From contig CP060219.1 of NCBI GenBank assembly GCA_023898365.1, positions 496,001-560,000 of the forward strand: a stretch of 64,000 nt of DNA, read 5' to 3'. Origin of the DNA: Candidatus Woesearchaeota archaeon. Lineage in GTDB: Archaea; Nanobdellota; Nanobdellia; Woesearchaeales; GCA-023898365. Every line of letters begins with the position of its first letter. The stretch's first letter is position 1. A program made the position numbers and the translations under genes. Shown one piece after another: positions 58,357 through 64,000 of this stretch. The notes beneath the pieces were generated by a model. That model ran no database searches. It had not been told where the DNA came from and saw nothing but the letters and a program-made list of their open reading frames with translations.

Positions 58357-58944
58357 ATGTTATTAATTATCACTCGCCATGGAGAGACTGAGGAAAATAG
58401 AAATAATATTATTCAAGGTCACTTGCCAGGAACGCTCTCTGGTGAAGGCATTTCTCAAGCAAAAAAAGTTGCTCTACGTCTAAAAACTGAAAAAATTGAT
58501 TACATCTATGCAAGTGATTTAGCAAGGGCAGTCGATACAGCAAAAGAAATAGCAAAATATCATCCATCCACTCCTTTGCAATTTGTTGAGGAGTTGCGAG
58601 AAAAAAATCTTGGCAAGTGGCAAGGAAAAGAAAGATCAGAACTTGAAGCTGCAAAAAAACAAGTTGGCGAAGGAGGTCTTGAAACGGTTGAAACACCCAA
58701 AGAAATATTTGCTCGCGCAGAAAAGTTTTTGCACGCGGTGCTTTCAAAACATCTACATGACACCGTCTTGTTTGTTGGTCATTATGGTATTAACAAAGCG
58801 TTAATCGCTGCCATTACTGGTAAAGGTCCGCAAGACATACAAGGCATTGAAAAACCTCGCAACACCAGTCTTTCTATATTTGAAATAGGTGAAGAAAAAG
58901 ATCACACCATCCATCTCTTTAATTGTGTAAAACATTTAGAATAA
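58357..58944 (+). CDS. Histidine phosphatase (phosphoglycerate mutase-like)
   Basis: 195 residues. ITRHGETEENRNNIIQGH holds the catalytic His8, YASDLARAVDTAKEIA the second Arg/phosphate pocket, ELREKNLGKWQG the acid residue and VGHYGINKALI the second His. This is the cofactor-dependent phosphoglycerate mutase/alpha-ribazole phosphatase type; the length and lack of the long mutase insertion favour a broad phosphatase. Specific substrate is unknown. Confidence 0.9.
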   Translation: MLLIITRHGETEENRNNIIQGHLPGTLSGEGISQAKKVALRLKTEKIDYIYASDLARAVDTAKEIAKYHPSTPLQFVEELREKNLGKWQGKERSELEAAKKQVGEGGLETVETPKEIFARAEKFLHAVLSKHLHDTVLFVGHYGINKALIAAITGKGPQDIQGIEKPRNTSLSIFEIGEEKDHTIHLFNCVKHLE

Positions 58945-58961
58945 AAAAATAAAAAAGAAAT

Positions 58962-59177
58962 TTATTGTTGAATTGCTGAGCCGATCATTGCTGCTGCAGT
59001 AACAATGCCTGCGGTGAGCACGACCATATTTCCTTCAACATTCGCGTATCCTGCCCATGAAGCGCCAATTTTGATGATCCACACGGTCATCATAAAATAG
59101 ACGATTCCTAACAAGATGAGCATTACAGACGTAATAACCGTTAATGCTAATCCACCAAGTTGTTTCATTGCTTTCAT
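58962..59177 (-). CDS. Small membrane protein
   Basis: 71 residues from the ATG at 59177, which has ggtgat six bases upstream; a GTG at 59189 is less likely. Two hydrophobic helices (LALTVITSVMLILLGIVYFM and NMVVLTAGIVTAAAMIGSAI) join by a short polar loop IGASWAGYANVEG. No known domain. It may belong to the group of two-helix proteins around the archaellins, but it lacks the RIYDQN ending. Confidence 0.6.
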   Translation of the reverse strand: MKAMKQLGGLALTVITSVMLILLGIVYFMMTVWIIKIGASWAGYANVEGNMVVLTAGIVTAAAMIGSAIQQ

Positions 59178-59208
59178 TGTATCACCCACTAGAATAGTGT
59201 GCTCTCTT

Positions 59209-59219
59209 GCTTATATAGC
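59209..59219 (-). promoter_or_regulatory. TATA-like box for the small membrane protein
   Basis: agctatataag on the minus strand about 35 bases before the ATG at 59177, leaving a short leader that holds the ribosome binding site. Confidence 0.45.
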
Positions 59220-59239
59220 TATTGGATGCTGAGATTCCT

Positions 59240-60535
59240 CTAGGGCTTGTACCTAAGCATGGTTCTTGGAAAGGGAATGGCGTCCTTGATGTTGTCAAGT
59301 CCACAAATCCAAGAAATGACTCTTTCAACGCCCATACCGAATCCCCCATGTGGCACGGATCCGTATCTTCGCGTGTCAAGGTAGAACTCGTATTCGGTTT
59401 CGTCTTCGCCTTCTTCTTTGAGTCGCTCAACGATTTTTTGAATATCTGCTTCACGTTGACTGCCGCCAATGATTTCCCCATACCCTTCAGGCGCTATGAA
59501 GTCGCATCCTTCAACAACGTCTTCGTCAGCATTCTCAGGAATTTTCATGTAAAACGCTTTGACTTTCTTTGGGTAATGCGTGATGATGATGGGGGTGTCG
59601 TAGAGCTTCGAGAGTTTATCTTCTTCAATGGTGCGAAGATCTTTTCCCCATTCAATTTCCATATCGCATTTTTCTTTGAGAATCTTCAACGCTTGCGTAT
59701 AGGTTATGCGAGGGAATTTCTTTTCAGCAGTCGCTTTAAGCGTGGTAAGATCTCGCTCTAAGAGTTCAAGTTCTTCGGTGTTTTGCGCAAGCACTTTTTT
59801 TGCAACATATTTAAGCAGTGCTTCGCCGTAGTCTTGAATCATGGAAAAATCGCTCCACGCAACTTCCATTTCTGCATGCCAATATTCAGTTAAGTGTCTT
59901 GACGTTTTTGATTTTTCTGCTCTAAACGATGGCGAGATCGTATAGATTTTTTCTAGAGCAAAAATTGCAGGTTCTGCATAGAGCTGCCAGGTTTGTGCAA
60001 GAAACACATCTTTTTTTCCAAAATAGTCAACGGAGAACAAACTCGATCCTCCTTCACACTGCACTGCTTGGAAGATTGGTGAGTGATATTCATAGAACCC
60101 TTCACCTTTGAAATATTCATCAATTGCTGCAAAGACACTTGAGCGAATTTTCAATATTGCCGTCATTTTTCTTGATCGCAGCCATAAATGTCGCTTGTCT
60201 GCGAGAAACTCTACTGATTGATCCTTGGTAATGGGAAACTCGTGTGATTCGCCTACGATTTCAAATGATGAAACATTTACTTCGTAGCCTGTTGGTGCTC
60301 GTTCATCTTTTTTGATTGTGCCCGTCAACATCATTGAAGTTTCAACTTGCACTTTGTCAATGAGATCAAATTGTTTGTCGCCAAGTTTTTCTCGTTCAAA
60401 GACGCATTGGATAATGCCAGAGACATCTCGAAGATTAATGAATTTAAGTTTTGCCGATCCCCTTTCGCGGTGGATCCATCCTCGAAGTTGTACTTCTCCT
60501 TCGCCTTTGGCAATAGCTTCTTTGATTTGCATCAT
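59240..60535 (-). CDS. asnS: Asparaginyl-tRNA synthetase
   Basis: 431 residues from the ATG at 60535, five bases after aggtga; a GTG at 60544 is less likely. An N-terminal OB-fold anticodon domain (VQLRGWIHRERGSAKLKFIN) is followed by the class II catalytic domain: SPSFRAEKSKTSRHLTEYWH (motif 2), THYPKKVKAFYM and motif 3 GFGMGVERVISWICGL. The AEKSKTSRHLTE and KAFYM features favour AsnRS over AspRS, though aspartyl or related use cannot be fully excluded. Confidence 0.9.
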   Translation of the reverse strand: MMQIKEAIAKGEGEVQLRGWIHRERGSAKLKFINLRDVSGIIQCVFEREKLGDKQFDLIDKVQVETSMMLTGTIKKDERAPTGYEVNVSSFEIVGESHEFPITKDQSVEFLADKRHLWLRSRKMTAILKIRSSVFAAIDEYFKGEGFYEYHSPIFQAVQCEGGSSLFSVDYFGKKDVFLAQTWQLYAEPAIFALEKIYTISPSFRAEKSKTSRHLTEYWHAEMEVAWSDFSMIQDYGEALLKYVAKKVLAQNTEELELLERDLTTLKATAEKKFPRITYTQALKILKEKCDMEIEWGKDLRTIEEDKLSKLYDTPIIITHYPKKVKAFYMKIPENADEDVVEGCDFIAPEGYGEIIGGSQREADIQKIVERLKEEGEDETEYEFYLDTRRYGSVPHGGFGMGVERVISWICGLDNIKDAIPFPRTMLRYKP

Positions 60536-60570
60536 AGTTTTCACCTACGCGTCATGAAACCATTTTCTCT

Positions 60571-60579
60571 TTTAATATC
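60571..60579 (-). promoter_or_regulatory. TATA-like box for asnS
   Basis: gatattaaa on the minus strand about 38 bases before the ATG at 60535, with a ribosome binding site in between. Confidence 0.4.
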
Positions 60580-60610
60580 TTTCTTCTTTCATAGTTTTTT
60601 TCAGCAAAAA

Positions 60611-60619
60611 TTTTATAAA
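60611..60619 (+). promoter_or_regulatory. TATA-like box for archaellin 4
   Basis: ttttataaa about 54 bases before the ATG at 60669; ggttggag lies nine bases before the ATG. Confidence 0.5.
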
Positions 60620-60668
60620 TGAACTTTTTTCTTGATTTTTTGTTGTTTTTTGGGTTGGAGTTGCTTTT

Positions 60669-61622
60669 ATGCGAAAGAGGTTGTTACATACTAAAGCAGA
60701 GATGGGTATAGGCACCATGGTGGTGTTTCTTGCCTTGCTGTTAGTTGCCGCAATTGGCGCTGGTGTTCTTATTAAAGGTACTGCAGACTTTCAGGAAAAA
60801 GCTCTTTCAACAAGTGATCAAGCAGAAGGACAAATTGCAACGAACATTAAAGTGCTTGAAGTAAGTGCAACCGATGGTCGCAATGGCACGCTCGAATTCT
60901 ATGAGTTGCTCATCAAACTTAGTCCTGGTAGTAACGCGATCAAATTATCTCAAGCATTGCTCACCGTTGACACGTATGACGAAACGATGACATTGGAGTA
61001 TCGTGGTCCAAACGGTATTAACGAGCTTAATAATGATAACGGCTATATTAGCGGTTATAATATTATTAAAGTTCAAGGATTGCTTAATGCAACACAGAAT
61101 ATTACGCTTAACGGTGTTGATCTTGACAACAACGGCGAAGACGATCATTTAGTTATGGAAAACATTTCCAATTCTATTCTTTACGCATTTACCGATGATC
61201 CTTTGAACGTGTCAAATCAACGGTCACTTGGTCAATGTTCTGCAGCAGGCCCAATCACTGGCTCGCTAGGTGCGGATCTAGGCTATGTCGATTCAATCAC
61301 ACAAACGGGATCTCCGTGTACTGCAGAAGATGCTGCAACGTTTGATGTGCTGACGAACACGCTTACCATTTATGGTGTTGGTTATGATGTTAATAGTGGT
61401 TACTACACAGCAGAATATATGCAACGAGGAGTAAATCCTGTAGATGGAAATTTACAACAAGGTGATGTAATTAAGATTCACTTTCAAGCTCCTAAACAAG
61501 TAACTGAAGATGAAGAAATGCGTCTGGGTTTTGTACCCAGAATTGGAACAAAAACGCTGGTAACCTTTATCTTACCAGAAGTGATCACTGAAGAAAGAGT
61601 TTATTTGTATCCCACTGTGTAA
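60669..61622 (+). CDS. arlB: Archaellin 4, orphan copy
   Basis: 317 residues. Signal peptide RKRLLHTKAEMGIGTMVVFLAL with cleavage expected after TKA. The N-terminal FQEKALSTSDQAEGQIATNI and KLSPGSNAIKLSQALLT and the C-terminal EYMQRGVNPVDGNLQQGDVI match archaellins 2 and 3 in protein but not in DNA. The central part is longer and has GVDLDNNGEDDHL (61119-61145). It stands alone with its own promoter, five genes away from the array. Confidence 0.9.
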   Translation: MRKRLLHTKAEMGIGTMVVFLALLLVAAIGAGVLIKGTADFQEKALSTSDQAEGQIATNIKVLEVSATDGRNGTLEFYELLIKLSPGSNAIKLSQALLTVDTYDETMTLEYRGPNGINELNNDNGYISGYNIIKVQGLLNATQNITLNGVDLDNNGEDDHLVMENISNSILYAFTDDPLNVSNQRSLGQCSAAGPITGSLGADLGYVDSITQTGSPCTAEDAATFDVLTNTLTIYGVGYDVNSGYYTAEYMQRGVNPVDGNLQQGDVIKIHFQAPKQVTEDEEMRLGFVPRIGTKTLVTFILPEVITEERVYLYPTV

Positions 61623-61680
61623 GTTCGTGGTGGTATTGTTATTCTGATGAGTATCTTTGATAATTTTTATTCCATCATCT

Positions 61681-62421
61681 TTATTTTGTGTTTTCCCATA
61701 GTTGGTTGAAAACCATTTTTTGTGTTTCTGCAAAGTTTTTGTCTTTGTATAGCATCGCGTATGGCTTTTCATTTTCACTTAGTATGTAAACGTATTCTCC
61801 ACAGACTGCAAATTCTGCAGGATATTCTTCATCAGTATATTTGATATCTGTTAATGGGAATTGTTCTCTTTCAGAACCGTGTTTTTTCATGCTTTTTGGG
61901 ATTATCAGTTTTAGTTGTATTTTTTTTTCTGTTCTAATTGGGTGAAAGTATTCAAGTAGAAATGCGTTCCATCTATTGTATGCGATTGGCGCTGAGAATA
62001 CGTGGACTGTTGTGTTTTGTTCCCAACTATTGATGAATTCAAGAAACATGGAACGTACTCCTTGAGTTCCTTCAAAGTATTTGAAATAGTCATTATTTGA
62101 TTTTTTTAATTGGAGTTTGTGTAATTCTCTTATGAAGTTGTCAAGGTCTTGTTTTTCTTCCTGAAGCTTTTCTTCTTTCTCTTTAAACTTTGATAGTAAT
62201 ATTTCGGGGTTTGCAGGGTAGAATATTTTGGTGTTATTGACTAGTTTATAGCTGATAAGGCCTTTGTTTAGTAGTTTGTCTAGCAGATCATAGATATGTG
62301 ATGAATGTAGGTTGAGCTGTTTGCAGATCTCTCTTGCCTTTGCTTGTTGAACTTCTAGCAAAAACAAGTAGATCCTTGCTTCAGTTAAGGTCAGGCCCGC
62401 AGATTGTAATTTTTCTATCAT
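61681..62421 (-). CDS. TrmB-family transcription regulator
   Basis: 246 residues from the ATG at 62421. The N-terminal winged helix (MIEKLQSAGLTLTEARIYLF, AREICKQLNLHSSHIYDLLD, KLLNKGLISYKLVNNTKIF) and a coiled linker are the TrmB type. The C-terminal sensor-like domain (HVFSAPIAYNRWNAFLLEYF) lacks the full sugar-binding domain, so it belongs to the short TrmB-like group. Archaeal TrmB proteins control sugar metabolism; the aldolase gene nearby may be relevant, by inference. An inverted repeat lies at its start. Confidence 0.85.
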   Translation of the reverse strand: MIEKLQSAGLTLTEARIYLFLLEVQQAKAREICKQLNLHSSHIYDLLDKLLNKGLISYKLVNNTKIFYPANPEILLSKFKEKEEKLQEEKQDLDNFIRELHKLQLKKSNNDYFKYFEGTQGVRSMFLEFINSWEQNTTVHVFSAPIAYNRWNAFLLEYFHPIRTEKKIQLKLIIPKSMKKHGSEREQFPLTDIKYTDEEYPAEFAVCGEYVYILSENEKPYAMLYKDKNFAETQKMVFNQLWENTK

Positions 62422-62422
62422 A

Positions 62423-62456
62423 CTACAACAAGTATGTGGTAGCAAATATTTAAATA
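62423..62456 (-). promoter_or_regulatory. Candidate TrmB operator and TATA-like box
   Basis: CTACAACA (62423-62430), AGTA and TGTGGTAG (62435-62442) form an 8-bp inverted repeat with one mismatch, two bases from the start codon. The TATA-like ctatttaaata (minus strand) is at 62446-62456. A related half-site TTACTACA lies at 62463-62470. Confidence 0.5.
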
Positions 62457-62523
62457 GTTAAGTTACTACATATTAGTTATAACAAATGAGTTATTGTGAA
62501 AATAAAAAAGAGGTATAAAAAAA

Positions 62524-62958
62524 ATGTCAAAACAATCTATTGACGAAATTAAACGTATGGCTGAGCTCGAGGAATTTTCGTTTTATATGGATTATGCCGG
62601 GAGAGCATTTGATGCTGCCAAGACTCTAATTCAAGAAGGTGATTTAGAGGGTCTTGAACGCTATTGTGAAGATGTGGCAAAAGAAATGGAGCGTTTACCT
62701 GAAAGTTGTAATTTACTAAAGTATGAATATTCCGCTCTATTTTGGATATTGGCTGGTAAAGAAGATGAGGCAAAACGGGTGTTAGAACCTTGTTTTGAAT
62801 ATCGTTCTCCTCACACAATGTATCCTCACAGAGTTTCAATTGAACATAAGATGTGGAACATGTATGCAGACTTGGCCAAAAGGGGATTTCTAGAACCTCA
62901 TGTGCCTTCCAGCTTTGTAGAACTCTATAAAAAGATAAATGAAACCCGTCAGAGTTGA
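62524..62958 (+). CDS. Unknown helical protein, divergent from the TrmB gene
   Basis: 144 residues, all-helical. IDEIKRMAELEEFSFYMDYA, then EGDLEGLERYCEDVAKEMER, EYSALFWILAGKEDEAKRVL resemble a pair of TPR-like helix hairpins. No known family is recognised. It has gaggt eight bases before the ATG and shares the 102-base intergenic region with the TrmB-like gene, so the regulator may also control it. Confidence 0.65.
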   Translation: MSKQSIDEIKRMAELEEFSFYMDYAGRAFDAAKTLIQEGDLEGLERYCEDVAKEMERLPESCNLLKYEYSALFWILAGKEDEAKRVLEPCFEYRSPHTMYPHRVSIEHKMWNMYADLAKRGFLEPHVPSSFVELYKKINETRQS

Positions 62959-63296
62959 ATTTGATCCCTCTCTGTCTTGCAAGTAATAACTTGAAATTTC
63001 GAGATTTGTCTTTTTCGAGTAATTTACTGAAGACTATTCTTTTTTTATTTTCAATCTCCTTTGCTTGGTTTTATAGAAATAGTTGTCTTGTGGGATGCAA
63101 TACTTCTTACTATTATCTTATTTTATCAAGTATCTTTGGTGGCTGCCATATTGTTGATTCCGTACGTGTTGTGGGTGTCATTTGCAGCCATAGCGAATCT
63201 AGCAACATATTTGCTTAATGCTAACTAGGAAGGAAAAAATCTCCGTATATTATGTCATGATAAAAGATAATTCAGCTGTTGTCTTGATTCCCGTTC
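62959..63296 (+). other. Gap without an intact gene
   Basis: 338 bases between the unknown helical gene and the aldolase. Positions 62959-63030 show nothing recognisable. Positions 63031-63228 carry the TspO-like remnant. Positions 63229-63296 show no feature other than the convergent 3' end region of the aldolase. Confidence 0.6.
63031..63228 (+). pseudogene. 5'-truncated TspO/MBR remnant
   Basis: The frame from 63031 to the TAG at 63226-63228 encodes 65 residues: FQSPLLGFIEIVVLWDAILL, then FYQVSLVAAILLIPYVLWV, then SFAAIANLATYLLNAN. These match the last two helices of TspO/MBR membrane proteins, including the LIPYxLWVSFA signature. A TGA lies in frame directly upstream (63028-63030), there is no start codon or ribosome binding site, and no matching N-terminal half in any frame of the gap. 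It looks like the decayed 3' end of a former gene. TspO binds porphyrins and other ligands in other organisms. Confidence 0.68.
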
Positions 63297-64000
63297 TTAT
63301 GCTTTTCCTGCACTGCCGTAAAGAATCATTTTTTTCATGATGAGTTTTTCTAATTCTTCACGTGCAGGCCCTAAGTAATCTCTTGGATCAAAACGCTCAG
63401 GATGTTTTTTGAATTCTTCTCTGATTGTTGCAGTAAAGAGAATGCGCAGATCAGTATCAGTATTTATTTTGTTAATGCCGAGTTTTACAGCTTTGCGGAT
63501 CATGGCATCAGGAACGCCAATCGCTTTTTTCATTTTTCCACCGTACTCGTTGAGTTCTGCAAGCATTGATGGATACACGCTTGATGCGCCATGAAGCACG
63601 ATTGGTTTTTTTGTTCTTTCTTTAATTTCTTTTAGTATGTGAAATTGAAGTTGCGGCGTGCTCACAAATTTGTTTGGTCCGTGACTTGTGCCGATGGCAA
63701 TGGCAAGCGAATCAACTCCTGTTTCCTTAAAGAATGTCACAGCATCATCTGGGTTGGTGTAGAGAATTTTTTCTCCACGTATGCCATCTTCAACACCGCC
63801 GATGGTGCCAAGCTCTCCTTCAACACTAATACCTTTGGCGTGTGCCCAAGAAACCACTTTTTTTGTTGTTTTGATATTCTCTTTGTATGAGAGATTTGAT
63901 CCGTCGAACATGATGGAGGTATATCCTACTTTGATGCATGTTTTGATAATAGTCATATCTCTTCCATGATCAAGGTGAAGGGCGATAGGCACTTTTGCTC
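63297..64000 (-). CDS. fba: Class II fructose-bisphosphate aldolase, 5' part cut by window edge
   Basis: The visible 234 residues run in from the right edge; the start is outside. VPIALHLDHGRD has the zinc-binding His, MFDGSNLSYKENIKTTKKVV and VEGELGTIGGVEDG hold catalytic and metal-binding residues, and PIVLHGASSVYPSMLAELNE with GINKINTDTDLR bind the substrate phosphates. This is the zinc-dependent class II family, which cleaves fructose-1,6-bisphosphate; tagatose-bisphosphate aldolase is the alternative. Many archaea use a different class I-type enzyme, so this fits a DPANN lineage with bacterial-type glycolysis. Confidence 0.9.
   Translation of the reverse strand, partial: AKVPIALHLDHGRDMTIIKTCIKVGYTSIMFDGSNLSYKENIKTTKKVVSWAHAKGISVEGELGTIGGVEDGIRGEKILYTNPDDAVTFFKETGVDSLAIAIGTSHGPNKFVSTPQLQFHILKEIKERTKKPIVLHGASSVYPSMLAELNEYGGKMKKAIGVPDAMIRKAVKLGINKINTDTDLRILFTATIREEFKKHPERFDPRDYLGPAREELEKLIMKKMILYGSAGKA

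Noticed and set aside
62955..63218. 87-codon open frame in the gap before the aldolase
   Set aside because: It begins inside the end of the previous gene, has no ribosome binding site and runs in a different frame from the TspO-like segment, which explains part of the same DNA much better.
1..64000. tRNA, rRNA or CRISPR loci
   Set aside because: Reading the intergenic gaps by eye gave no cloverleaf with a TTCRANYC-type arm, no rRNA-like stretch and no regular repeat-spacer array. A covariance-model search would be needed to exclude divergent RNAs.

Overview
The window is from an archaeon, most likely a small-genome DPANN lineage; Woesearchaeota- or Pacearchaeota-like is an inference from protein style, not tested. 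Evidence for Archaea: the ribosomal genes include archaeal/eukaryotic-only proteins (eS4, eL14, eL18, eL19, eL32, eL34). RNA polymerase subunit D, RNase P protein Rpp29, an eIF1/SUI1 factor, topoisomerase VI, translin and an archaellum are also present. TATA-like boxes lie about 25-30 bases before many first genes of operons. The DNA is AT-rich and densely coded; I see no tRNA, rRNA, CRISPR array or insertion sequence.

Layout. Positions 1-13962 hold the long S10/spc-type ribosomal operon from uL3 to SecY and eL34, followed by eL14 (14020-14445). Positions 14446-17012 hold uS2, two membrane proteins and a HAD phosphatase. Positions 17158-20707 hold the alpha-type cluster uS13-uS4-uS11-RpoD-eL18-uL13-uS9. 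From 20798 to about 30971 come a CcdA-like protein, a nucleotidyltransferase-like protein, a minus-strand repair operon (uvrA, unknown gene, uvrC) with nth close behind, a solitary Cas4-like nuclease, a membrane protein/winged-helix pair, an exported repeat protein and a YkgJ-type cysteine cluster protein. Positions 31018-34728 encode a 1236-residue N-glycosylation-rich surface protein. Then come a PRC-barrel protein, topoisomerase VI B and A, a two-subunit 2-oxoacid:ferredoxin oxidoreductase, several unknown genes, thioredoxin with a DUF134 regulator, a NurA-domain protein, an MFS-like transporter and translin. Positions 46813-61622 hold the archaellum region: four archaellins, an ArlC/D-like protein with Q-rich linkers, an oppositely oriented winged-helix regulator, ArlG/F, ArlH, ArlI, ArlJ, and two small membrane proteins that alternate with archaellins. 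Mre11, a histidine phosphatase and an asparaginyl-tRNA synthetase are interleaved. The end holds a TrmB-type regulator, an unknown helical protein, a 5'-truncated TspO remnant and the 3' part of a class II aldolase.

Themes. Ribosomal genes are tightly coupled by 4-base start/stop overlaps, and at least six ribosomal proteins carry long low-complexity Lys/Ala/Pro/Glu tails. Repair functions are abundant but their usual partners (UvrB, Rad50, HerA) are not in the window. The most interesting system is the archaellin array. Two neighbouring archaellin genes share base-identical 5' (271 bp) and 3' (212 bp) blocks around a different central domain, each is followed by a paralogous two-helix membrane protein, and every archaellin carries an EF-hand-like Asp loop. 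Three regulator genes have inverted repeats placed between the TATA box and their own start codon, which suggests autoregulation.
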